From the NCBI RefSeq assembly GCF_007754155.1, contig NZ_CP037423.1, positions 7,064,938 to 7,128,937 on the forward strand: 64,000 nucleotides of DNA, read 5' to 3'. This document shows, one piece after another, positions 54,355 through 63,622 of this stretch; the stretch's first letter is position 1, and each line of letters starts with the position of its first letter. The notes below the pieces were generated by a model. It ran no database searches. It saw nothing but the letters and a program-made list of their open reading frames with translations, and had not been told where the DNA came from. A program made the translations under genes and the position numbers. This stretch comes from Stieleria neptunia. Its GTDB lineage: Bacteria > Planctomycetota > Planctomycetia > Pirellulales > Pirellulaceae.

Positions 54355-56823
54355 TCACAATTGATCGGGGTCCAGCACGACGTGCCGGATGCTTTGGCGT
54401 TTCCACGTGTAACTGATGTGAACCTTGCCGTCGGTGGCTTGAATGACGGCGGGATACGAAAACTCCGCGCCGGGTTCGCGTTCCAGCGTCAGCACGGGAT
54501 TCCATTGCTTGCCGTCCGTCGAGAGGGCGACGTTCAACATCGACCGCGCCGCGGGAAACGGCCCGCGTTTGATCGTATGGTTGTAAACCAGCAGATGCCG
54601 ACCATCGGCCAGGGTCACCGCATCGGTGCCCGAGTTGGGATTGGGCAGTGGCGTCGCGGTCAACGGCCCCCAGGTTTCCCCACCGTCGCTGGACCAACAC
54701 TGGGCAACCACGCCTTCCTTGGAACGGCAGAGCACCTGCAGCTGATTTCCCGGGTGCACAAGGAGACTCGGCTGGATCGCATTGAAGTTGGTCGCATCGT
54801 TGATCGGCCCGATGATCTGCCAAGTCTTGCCAAGATCTCGACTGATTTCAAAGTGCACGCGCCAGCCGTCGTGCTCGGTACTGGAGGGACACAGAATCGT
54901 TCCGTCAGCCAATTGGATCGGCTTGTTCTTGACCGGGCCGATCAGGTTGGGATTGCCGGCGCCGAGTTTCGCGTCGGTTCCAAGCCGATGTGGCTTGGAC
55001 CACGTCGCGCCATGATCGTCGGACGTCATCAACATGCCCCACCAATGTGACGCGCGGCCATGTTTCGGGTCGACGACTTTGTAGAACAGCAGCAGTGGTC
55101 CATCGTGGGGCTGATACAGGACCGGATTACCGACGCGGTGCTCTTCGGTCTCGCCTTCGCTGCCATCGGCCACTTGGACCGGCTGCTGCCATTTGCCATC
55201 CACCTGACGGGCCACCCAGATCACGTTGTCGAGCGCCGGTTCGTTCGTCCCGCCGAACCATGCAGCCACCAATCCGTCCGGCGTTTCGGCCAGCGTCGAT
55301 GAATGACATTGTGGTGTCGGTCGGTCCTGGGGATCGAACACAAACCCGCTGCGCAGGTGGGCACCGCGGCCCGGCACCGAGACCGATGGCAGCTTGAGCA
55401 GCGAGAGGTGTTGATTTTCCGCCCGCCAGATCGGTGAGCCTCGATAAAGTTCCCCGACGCGATAGCGCGGGTTGGGTGTCGTCGCGGTTTCCATGATGCG
55501 AGTGATCGCGTCAACTTTCGCAGGGTGATCGTCTGCCACGTCACGAGATTCACCAGGATCGCGGTTGAGATCATAGAGGCGGACAGCCCCGTTCTCTTTC
55601 CCCAGGCGAATCCCTTTCCAGTCGCCCAGACGCACCGCTTGGTCGTAGTACTTGCGACAGTGACCGTAATCCCAGTACAGATAGTCACGTTGGACCGTGA
55701 GTGGTTTGCCGAGCAATGCATCAAGCACGGAGACACCATCGATGTCGGCAGGGGCATCGCCGCCGGCGATCTGGGCGAACGTCGGCAACAGGTCTTGAAA
55801 TGCGATGACTTGGTCGCTGACGGACGCCGCGGGAATCTTGCCGGGCCAGCGTGCGATGAAGGGAACGCGGATGCCGCCTTCGGTGAGATCACGTTTGAAT
55901 CCCCGCAAGGGGCCGTTGGTTTCAAACCTGTCCCAGACCGCCGTGTGGCCGCCGTTGTCGCTGCTGAACACCAGCAGCGTGTTCTCCGCCAGACCCAACG
56001 CTCCGATCTGGTCGGCGATCCGACCGACGCCGGCGTCCAACCGGTGAACCATCGCGGCGTATTTTTTGGCCTTTTCCGGCCAATCACGATCCGAATACGG
56101 GTCGGTCGACGGGACGGCTAAACCGTCGGCGTCTTCGGTCTTGGAAGAAAAGTGCGGCAGTGTGTAGGCGGCATACAGGAAAAACGGTTCGTGCTTCGAT
56201 TCCTGAATGAACCGCAACGCGTGGTCAGTCAACACATCGTGGCTGTAAGTGTGTTTCGTGACCGGGTTGCCGGGCAATTCGATCCGGCCTTCACCGCGAT
56301 CGAGATACTCCGTGAAGTAATAATGCGCGTGGTCCTGGTTCAGATAACCGACCCATTCGTCGAATCCCTGTCGTGTGGCGGCGCCGACGGTTCCGGCATC
56401 GCCGAGCGACCACTTGCCGACGCCCCCGCAACGATACCCGGCGTCCTTGAGCACTTCTGCAACGGTGCGGTCCTGGTCACCGAGGTAAGTCGGATAGTGT
56501 GGAATGTTGTCGCGAGCCGGCGTATGACCGCCATGCAATCCCGTCATCAACACGCTCCGTGACGGAGTGCACACCGGACCGCCGGCGTAGGCTTGGGTGA
56601 AACGGATTCCTTGCTGTGCCAGCCGGTCAATGTTGGGCGTGGCGATCAACTTCTGCCCATAGCAACCGAGGTCACCGTAGCCGAGATCATCGGCGACGAT
56701 CAGAACGATGTTGGGCGATACAGACTGCGGTTCCATCGAGAATGCAGTCGTCGGAGCGAGGCTTGCCGATAGCAGACACAGCGTCCACACCGAAACATAG
56801 AGATGACCCAGGGGCGATTTCAT
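54355..56823 (-). CDS. Sulfatase fused to sialidase-like domain
   Basis: An 822-residue secreted protein. After a signal peptide (~1-28) comes a type I sulfatase: metal-binding NIVLIVADDLGYGDLG (Asp45/46) and the formylglycine motif GGPVCTPSRSVLMTG with Cys85. SSDNGGHTAVWDRF and FKRDLTEGGIRVPFIARWPG follow. Around residues 470-822 a BNR_2 sialidase-like propeller follows (STLAETPDGLVAAWFGGTNE, TSDDHGATWSKPHRLG, SSDGGETWGPLT). Separate sulfatases and sialidase-like proteins are the norm. The fusion suggests stepwise attack on sulfated, acidic-sugar-capped glycans. It needs an FGE-type maturase encoded elsewhere; the FGE-like gene in this window is a relic. Confidence 0.92.
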   Translation of the reverse strand: MKSPLGHLYVSVWTLCLLSASLAPTTAFSMEPQSVSPNIVLIVADDLGYGDLGCYGQKLIATPNIDRLAQQGIRFTQAYAGGPVCTPSRSVLMTGLHGGHTPARDNIPHYPTYLGDQDRTVAEVLKDAGYRCGGVGKWSLGDAGTVGAATRQGFDEWVGYLNQDHAHYYFTEYLDRGEGRIELPGNPVTKHTYSHDVLTDHALRFIQESKHEPFFLYAAYTLPHFSSKTEDADGLAVPSTDPYSDRDWPEKAKKYAAMVHRLDAGVGRIADQIGALGLAENTLLVFSSDNGGHTAVWDRFETNGPLRGFKRDLTEGGIRVPFIARWPGKIPAASVSDQVIAFQDLLPTFAQIAGGDAPADIDGVSVLDALLGKPLTVQRDYLYWDYGHCRKYYDQAVRLGDWKGIRLGKENGAVRLYDLNRDPGESRDVADDHPAKVDAITRIMETATTPNPRYRVGELYRGSPIWRAENQHLSLLKLPSVSVPGRGAHLRSGFVFDPQDRPTPQCHSSTLAETPDGLVAAWFGGTNEPALDNVIWVARQVDGKWQQPVQVADGSEGETEEHRVGNPVLYQPHDGPLLLFYKVVDPKHGRASHWWGMLMTSDDHGATWSKPHRLGTDAKLGAGNPNLIGPVKNKPIQLADGTILCPSSTEHDGWRVHFEISRDLGKTWQIIGPINDATNFNAIQPSLLVHPGNQLQVLCRSKEGVVAQCWSSDGGETWGPLTATPLPNPNSGTDAVTLADGRHLLVYNHTIKRGPFPAARSMLNVALSTDGKQWNPVLTLEREPGAEFSYPAVIQATDGKVHISYTWKRQSIRHVVLDPDQL

Positions 56824-57047
56824 GGAGCAAGAAACTTGACGATGGACAGGGGGGCGACGATCAGATCACGCGAGAATGTCGTGACGTGGCATCGAAGCCA
56901 TCAAACTTCATTCAGCCATTCACACGGCGACGGTATGGTACAATAAAATCTCCCGCCGCAGTGGATATCGATTGGTAGCGGTCAAGCAGCCAATCCTGTC
57001 GCACTGCTTGCATTGCCCACCCTGATGTCACCCGAATCGTGACCTTT
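56824..57047. other. Divergent promoter region
   Basis: A 224-bp gap between the divergent sulfatase-sialidase and giant ceramidase-like genes, so the two may share control. No operator recognised. Confidence 0.35.
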
Positions 57048-60000
57048 ATGAATCGATCCTGCTGCGTGTGTTGGTTGTTCCTCGTCTTGTTTGCCGTCGG
57101 AATGCACGCCGACCACCCCGTGCGAGCCGGTGGTTTGCAGGCCGGAGCGGCGTCGGTGGACATTTCTCCCCGCACGTTGCCGGCGATCCGCAACGGCGGC
57201 TTTCTGCAAGCCGAATGGAATCGTGTCGACGATCCGTTGCATGCCCGTTGTCTGGTGTTGTCCGATGGCAACGAAACGATCGCGATCACGATCGTCGATT
57301 CGTGCATGCTGCCCACCGACATTTGCGAAGCCATCAAAGCCAAGGTGGCCGACGAAATTCCACTTCCGCCCGATCGTATTTTGATCAGCGCCACGCACAC
57401 CCATTCGGCCCCTTCGGTGATGTCGTACTGCCTGGGCAGCAGCCGCGATGAAGCGTACGTCGAATTCGTCGTCCCACAAATCGCCCAAGCGATCGTATCT
57501 GCGCACGGGAATCTGCAACCGGCAAAGCTCGGTTGGGCGTCCGTGGACGCGGAAGGACAAACGAATTGCCGCCGCTGGATCACCCGCAGCGATCGGGTTC
57601 GGACCGATCCCTTCGGCGAGTCGACGGTGCGGGCCATGATGCATCCCGGTTACCTGAATCCCGACTACGTCAGTCCGGCCGGTCCGGTCGATCCGCAACT
57701 GTCCGTGCTGAGTGTCGTGGCCGTCCAGGACGACGCGCCGATCTGCGTGATGGCAAATTACTCGATGCACTACTTCGGCAGCAGTTCCGGATTCTCGGCA
57801 GACTACTTCGGTGAGGTGGCCAGACAACTGGAATCGCAAATCGCCCATGCCGACGACGAATCACAGCACGCCTTCGTCGGCATCATGTCGCAAGGAACCA
57901 GCGGTGATCTGCATTGGATGAACTACGCCAAACCACATCAACGCGTCGATCGAACGGACTATGCGAGGACGATCACCGAAACAATCCTGTCGGCGCGGAA
58001 GCAGATCGAGTATCGGTCGGATCTGACGATCGCGATGGCCGAGTCACGAATGAAACTGCGTCGACGGACGCCCGATGCACAACGTCTGGCCTGGGCCAAA
58101 ACGCTCAACGAACGACGTGGTCAGCGTCGCCCCAAAGACCGCCCGGAAGTCTACGCGCAGCAGGCGGAGTGGATTGACGAGAACCCGGAAACCGAAGTGG
58201 TGTTGCAGGCCGTGCGGATCGGCGACCTGGGCATCACGGCGCTGCCGAACGAAGTTTACGGAATCACGGGGTTGAAACTGAAACGGCAGAGCCCGCTCGG
58301 CGGCACCTTTAACTTGGAACTCGCCAACGGTGCCGAAGGGTACATCCCGCCGCCGGAGCAACATCGGCTGGGCGGATACACGACTTGGCCGGCGCGAACG
58401 GCTGGATTGGAAATCGATGCGGAACCGAAGATCGTCGAGCGGGTGTTGTCGCTGCTGGAATCCGTCTCGGGCAAAAAGCGACGCCCGCCGGTCGATCCGC
58501 CCAACGCCTATTCCCGCGCGATCCTTCATGCCAAACCCGCCGCGTACTGGCGTTTGGGCGACATGGTGGTCGACCGCGCGACCGATGCGACGGGAAATCA
58601 CCACGCGACGTACCAGGGCGGGGTCGCACTCTATTTGCCGGGCCCCGACGGCGACGGTTTCGACGGTGCAGCCAATCGCAGCGTGTACTTTGCCGGCGGA
58701 TCGCTGCAGGCGAAGCTGGAAACGTTGCCAGCCACCTACAGCGTGTCGATGTGGTTTTGGAACGGATTGCCCGCCGACGGAATCCAACACACCGGAACGT
58801 TATTCTCGCGCGACAGCAACGCTTCCCGAGAATCGTTGTCGATCGTCGGTGATGACCAGGGCATGACCACGCTGGCCGTTGACACGGGATCGGCACGACA
58901 CGTCGCAGCGACTCCGCTGGCAACCAAGGCTTGGCACCACGTCACGCTGGTGCGAGAGGCCGATGCGGTGGTGATTTATTTGGACGGCAACGCCGAACCG
59001 GAATTGGACGTGCGGCATCAGACCGTCGCCGACGAACCGGCAGCTGAGATTTCCTTCGGCCAGTTCGATGGCAAACTGGACGAGGTCGCGCTGTTCGCGC
59101 GTCCCCTGTCGGCCGAAGCATCCGCGGGCATCTATCGCACCGCGGACATGCAACGCCCGGCACGTCCCCGGCGGCCGGTCACGCAAAGCGAAAAGCAGTC
59201 CGACGCCGGATCACTGAAACGTTACGCCGACGCAGTTCAAGCTTCGCGACCGCTCGCCTATTGGCGTTTGCATGACACCGATCGCGACTCCGCGCGTGAC
59301 GAAGTGGGCGGCAACCACGCTCGGTATGAACGCAATGCCGGCCCCCGGAAACCCGGCACGGCCACCCCGAATTTTTCGGGCGGACGCGTCTTGGCGGGCG
59401 TCTCGAAGCTTGACGATCAATACAGCGTCGAATTCTGGTTCCGCAACGAACTGCCCATCACCAGTCGTCCGGTCACCGCCTACCTGTTCACACGCGGCAT
59501 CAACGGGGCCGACGCCGCCCCCGGTGACAGTTTGGGGATCGGCGGAACACACGCCTCGACAGGTCGGTTGCTGGTGTTCAACGGCAACGACCGCAATGAA
59601 TTGATCGGCGGAAAGACACAACTCGTCCCGGGCGGTTGGAATCACGTGGTGATGACACGCGACGGCGAAAAGCTGGCCGTTTTTCTGAACGGTGAAATGG
59701 AAATCGATGGGCGGCTCGCAAAGACCTATCCCGACCGCTGCGCCGAGTTCCAGATCGGTGGCCGCAATGACAACTTTGCCAATCTGCAAGGCATGATCGA
59801 AGAGGTTGCGATTTATGATCGCGCGATCACTCTCGACGAAGCCAAAACGCATTTTATTGCCGCCGGCGTGAAGGCCGTTGCAAAACCAAAACCGCAAGCG
59901 AATGCCCAGCGGGAAACTTCGCCCAAACCGACCGCGGCGGACGAGTCACTGAAAAAGATTCACGTTCGCGAAGGCTATCAAGTCCAATTGGTCGCCAGCG

Positions 60001-62777
60001 AACCGCAGTTGAAGGATCCGGTTGCGATCGACTGGGGGATCGACGGCAGATTGTGGGTCGTCGAAATGGCCGACTATCCGCTGGGGATGGATGGGCAAGG
60101 CAAACCGGGCGGCCGGATTCGCGTGTTGGAAGATCGAGACGCAGACGGCTACTACGAAACATCGACCTTGTTCGCCGATGGGCTGAGCTTTCCGAACGGC
60201 ATTCTGGTCTGGGGCAACGGTATTCTGATCACCGCCGCACCGGAGATTTTGTATCTGGAAGACAGCAACGGGGATGGCAAAGCCGACGTGCGGCGGTCGC
60301 TATTCCAGGGATTCCTCGAAGGCAACCAGCAGTTGCGCGTCAACGGGTTGCGTTGGGGACTGGATAATTGGGTTCACTGCGCCAGCGGCAGCCATCACGC
60401 GGGCTACGGCAAGGGCAACCAGATTACGTCGGCGCTCACCGGCAAGAACCATTCAGTCGGCAGCCGTGACTTTCGCATTCGGCCGGACAGCGGCGAGATC
60501 GATCCGCAGAGTGGACCTTCGCAATACGGGCGCAACCGAGACGACTGGGGGAACTGGTTCGGCGTGCAGAACAGTCGCCCGCTTTGGCATTACGTCTTGG
60601 CCGATGAAGACATTCGTCGCAACCCGCACTTCGCGCCGCCGGATCCGAAACATCTGGTCGTCACGCCGGTCAACCCTCCGGTGTTCCCCGCCGCACAGCT
60701 GCAAAAGCGTTTTCACAGCTTCAACCAATCCGGGCGTTTCACGTCAGCCTGTTCGGCGATGATCTATCGCGACGACTTGCTGTTTCCGCCAAGTGACGTC
60801 GAGCAACACGCGTTTACTTGCGAACCGTTTCACAACTTGGTTCAACACAACATCATCACCGAAGCCGGCGTCAGTTTTGACTTTCACCGGGACCCTGCCG
60901 AGGATGTCGTTGATTTCTTTGCCAGTGAAGACCGCTGGTGTCGGCCGGTGATGGTTCGCACCGGCCCCGACGGCGCCTTGTGGATTGTCGATATGTATCG
61001 CTACATGATCGAGCATCCCCAGTGGCTGCCTCAAAACGGAAAAGATGAACTGAGACCGTATTATCGGCTCGGAGAAAACCATGGTCGGATCTATCGCGTC
61101 CTACCCTCCGGCAAGAATCCGGGAATGCCAAAGATCGACGATTCAAGTGAAGGGTTGCTGCGTGCCATGGCCAGCTCGAACGGCTGGCAGCGAGACGTGG
61201 CGCAGCGTACTCTGGTTCGCACGAAGGACATGGCAGCGGTTCCGCATCTTCGATCGATGGCAATCGCCGACGACCGGCCACGCCAGCGACTGCAAGCCCT
61301 GTGCACGCTCGATGGGATGCAGGCGTTGAGCCCCGATGTCTTGCAGGCGGCCTTGCGTGACCCGCATCCGGCCGTCCGCCGCCAAGCCGTGCGGTTGGCC
61401 GCCGGCCATGTGGTCGAAGTCCAGACGTTGGTGTCGCTGGTCGAGGACGAGAATGCCAAGGTGCGATTACAGCTCGCGGCCACGCTGGGAACCTACGAGG
61501 CCCCGCTCGCGTCCCAAGCACTCGCAAGCTTGGCGTGGAAATCAGCCGATGACGCGTACATCGTTGCCAACGTGATGAGTTCGCTGAGTGATCGCAACAT
61601 CACCGATGTGCTGAATGCCTTCATGACGATCGCGTCTGATTCAGCGGCGCGCAACCGAAACGACCACCCCTTGCAACAACAGTTGTTCGCACAGGTCGCG
61701 GCCTTGGGGGATGCAGACGCAATCGGCCAAACCATCGTCAGCCTCGCCGGACGGTCAGGTTCGCCCCCAGAACCATGGCAGCTGTCCGGGTTGGCCGAGC
61801 TGCTCGATGGTTTGGAAAAACGCAAGTTTTCCATCACACAGCTTTCCGATGCTCAACAACAATTGATTGCCGAATCGATCGGGCAGGCACGTCGCGTGGT
61901 TTCCAAAGCGTCAGGAAAGTTAACGCCCACGGTCGACAGTTCGCTGCGGTTGTTGCTGCGACAGCCCGACGCTTCCACGGACGACATGCGGCTGCTCTCC
62001 GATTTGCTGGTTCCGCAATCGACGGTGGAATTGCAGCTGGCGGTGGTGGATCGATTGGCCAATGAATCCGATCCGCAAATTGGCGCGGTCTTGCTGTCCG
62101 GCTGGCCGTCCTACGGTCCGGCGCTACGGTCGCGTGTACTCGACGTTCTGTCCAGTCGCGCGGCGTGGAGTTCGGCGCTGTTGGCAGCGGTGCGTTCGGA
62201 AAAACTATCCAGTGGCGAAATCGGTCCCGCGATCCGCGAGCGGTTGTTGGCGACCAAAGACAAAACGCTTCAGTCGGGATGGACTCAAGCGTTTGTGTCA
62301 TCGACGAGCCCGGATCGCAGGAAAGTGATCGAAGACTACCAAGCCGCGTTGACGTTGGGCGGCGACGTGAATCGCGGCGCAAAGGTGTTTGGCAAGAGCT
62401 GTGCCGCCTGTCATCGCCTGGGAAACGTCGGCCACGAAGTCGGACCGAATTTGGCTTCGATCACCGACAAGCGTCCCCACGTGCTGCTCTCGAACATCAT
62501 GGACCCGAGCGCCGCGGTCGAGGCACGTTACCTGACGTATATCGTGCTGAGCGATGACGGCCGCGTCCACAACGGTTTATTGGGCACCGAGACCGGCAGC
62601 AGCATCACGCTCGTGACGGGCGAAGGCAAACGGGAAACGATCCTGCGTTCGGAGATTGAAGAGTTGCGGGCATCGGGAAAATCGCTGATGCCCGATGGCT
62701 TGGAAAAGGAACTGTCTCCGCAAGACGTCGCCGACCTGATCGCGTTGTTACGGTCTGATCCGACGAGTGCTGATTGA
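57048..62777 (+). CDS. Giant secreted ceramidase-like / LamG / PVC dehydrogenase / haem-binding protein
   Basis: About 1909 residues; ATG 57048 opens a signal peptide (CVCWLFLVLFAVGMHA). Domains in order: neutral/alkaline ceramidase-like (~25-480; AGAASVDISPRTLPAI, SATHTHSAPSV, NYSMHYFG, GTSGDLHWMNY with zinc-type histidines); LamG-like 1 (~485-720; WRLGDMVVDRATDATGNHHA); LamG-like 2 (~730-945). Next come a PVC-type membrane-bound dehydrogenase propeller (~965-1365; VREGYQVQLVASEPQLKDPV, GPDGALWIVDMYRYMIEHPQ) and HEAT repeats (~1370-1750). A C-terminal haem domain (~1775-1905) carries CAACH in a GKSCAACHRLGNVGHEVGPN context. Lipid- or amide-hydrolysing and redox modules in one chain are unusual. 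Probably periplasmic or surface-exposed. Confidence 0.92.
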   Translation: MNRSCCVCWLFLVLFAVGMHADHPVRAGGLQAGAASVDISPRTLPAIRNGGFLQAEWNRVDDPLHARCLVLSDGNETIAITIVDSCMLPTDICEAIKAKVADEIPLPPDRILISATHTHSAPSVMSYCLGSSRDEAYVEFVVPQIAQAIVSAHGNLQPAKLGWASVDAEGQTNCRRWITRSDRVRTDPFGESTVRAMMHPGYLNPDYVSPAGPVDPQLSVLSVVAVQDDAPICVMANYSMHYFGSSSGFSADYFGEVARQLESQIAHADDESQHAFVGIMSQGTSGDLHWMNYAKPHQRVDRTDYARTITETILSARKQIEYRSDLTIAMAESRMKLRRRTPDAQRLAWAKTLNERRGQRRPKDRPEVYAQQAEWIDENPETEVVLQAVRIGDLGITALPNEVYGITGLKLKRQSPLGGTFNLELANGAEGYIPPPEQHRLGGYTTWPARTAGLEIDAEPKIVERVLSLLESVSGKKRRPPVDPPNAYSRAILHAKPAAYWRLGDMVVDRATDATGNHHATYQGGVALYLPGPDGDGFDGAANRSVYFAGGSLQAKLETLPATYSVSMWFWNGLPADGIQHTGTLFSRDSNASRESLSIVGDDQGMTTLAVDTGSARHVAATPLATKAWHHVTLVREADAVVIYLDGNAEPELDVRHQTVADEPAAEISFGQFDGKLDEVALFARPLSAEASAGIYRTADMQRPARPRRPVTQSEKQSDAGSLKRYADAVQASRPLAYWRLHDTDRDSARDEVGGNHARYERNAGPRKPGTATPNFSGGRVLAGVSKLDDQYSVEFWFRNELPITSRPVTAYLFTRGINGADAAPGDSLGIGGTHASTGRLLVFNGNDRNELIGGKTQLVPGGWNHVVMTRDGEKLAVFLNGEMEIDGRLAKTYPDRCAEFQIGGRNDNFANLQGMIEEVAIYDRAITLDEAKTHFIAAGVKAVAKPKPQANAQRETSPKPTAADESLKKIHVREGYQVQLVASEPQLKDPVAIDWGIDGRLWVVEMADYPLGMDGQGKPGGRIRVLEDRDADGYYETSTLFADGLSFPNGILVWGNGILITAAPEILYLEDSNGDGKADVRRSLFQGFLEGNQQLRVNGLRWGLDNWVHCASGSHHAGYGKGNQITSALTGKNHSVGSRDFRIRPDSGEIDPQSGPSQYGRNRDDWGNWFGVQNSRPLWHYVLADEDIRRNPHFAPPDPKHLVVTPVNPPVFPAAQLQKRFHSFNQSGRFTSACSAMIYRDDLLFPPSDVEQHAFTCEPFHNLVQHNIITEAGVSFDFHRDPAEDVVDFFASEDRWCRPVMVRTGPDGALWIVDMYRYMIEHPQWLPQNGKDELRPYYRLGENHGRIYRVLPSGKNPGMPKIDDSSEGLLRAMASSNGWQRDVAQRTLVRTKDMAAVPHLRSMAIADDRPRQRLQALCTLDGMQALSPDVLQAALRDPHPAVRRQAVRLAAGHVVEVQTLVSLVEDENAKVRLQLAATLGTYEAPLASQALASLAWKSADDAYIVANVMSSLSDRNITDVLNAFMTIASDSAARNRNDHPLQQQLFAQVAALGDADAIGQTIVSLAGRSGSPPEPWQLSGLAELLDGLEKRKFSITQLSDAQQQLIAESIGQARRVVSKASGKLTPTVDSSLRLLLRQPDASTDDMRLLSDLLVPQSTVELQLAVVDRLANESDPQIGAVLLSGWPSYGPALRSRVLDVLSSRAAWSSALLAAVRSEKLSSGEIGPAIRERLLATKDKTLQSGWTQAFVSSTSPDRRKVIEDYQAALTLGGDVNRGAKVFGKSCAACHRLGNVGHEVGPNLASITDKRPHVLLSNIMDPSAAVEARYLTYIVLSDDGRVHNGLLGTETGSSITLVTGEGKRETILRSEIEELRASGKSLMPDGLEKELSPQDVADLIALLRSDPTSAD

Positions 62778-63475
62778 CCGATCAGCACGACACTCGTTCC
62801 AAGGCTCTGCCTTGGAACGCAGCGCCGGTGTGGCTCCGCCGCACGCGCCCGACGTCCGCAGGCGGAGCCTCCAAGACAGTGTGTTCCCAGGCGAGAGCCT
62901 GGGAACAAGGACATGGACCGATCAGCACAAACTCGTTCCAAGGCTCTGCCTTGGAACGCAATGCCGGTGTGGCTCCGCCGCACGCGTCCGACGGTCGGAG
63001 GCGGAGCCTCCAAGACAGGGTGTGCCCAGGCGAGAGCCTGGGAACAAGGACATGGACCGATCAGCACGACACTCGTTCCAAGGCTCCGCCTTGGAACGCA
63101 ACGCCGGTGTGGCTCCGCCGCACGCGTCCGACCGTCCGGAGCCGGAGCCTCCAAGACGGTGTGTTCCCAGGCGAGAGCCTGGGAACAAGGACAGGGACCG
63201 ATCAGCACGACACTCGTTCCAAGGCTCTGCCTTGGAACGCAACTTCGGTGTGGCTCCGTCGCACGCGCCCGACGTCCGCAGGCGGAGCCTCCAAGACAGT
63301 GTGTTCCCAGGCGAGAGCCTGGGAACAAGGACATGGACGGATCAGCACAATCTCGTTCCAAGGCTCCGCCTTGGAACGCAACGCCGGTGTGGCTCCGCCG
63401 CACGCGTCCGACCGTCCGGAGCCGGAGCCTCCAAGACGGTGTGTTCCCAGGCGAGAGCCTGGGAACAAGGACAGG
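62778..63475. repeat. Five tandem repeats of ~140 bp
   Basis: Units begin near 62778, 62917, 63057, 63197 and 63337 (139-141 bp each). Each contains two hairpins (cgttccaaggctctgccttg... and gttcccaggcgagagcctgg...) separated by a GC-rich segment, with minor unit-to-unit changes. Unrelated long frames run through both strands because of the repeats; none is a gene. Confidence 0.93.
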
Positions 63476-63622
63476 GGTCCGATTACCGAACTGAACCACG
63501 ATGAAGTTGCTTCGGCCGAGTGGAGCAGATAGCATGTCCGTTGGAATCGCCCACCACCCATGCCCGTTGCTCACCATTCCCACCTGCCGTCGCAGCGGCA
63601 CCTCCCACGGAAGCACCCATCC

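Noticed and set aside
62778..63475. Possible CRISPR or integron array
   Set aside because: Units are ~140 bp, near-identical throughout, with no variable spacers, attC-like cassette genes or integrase.
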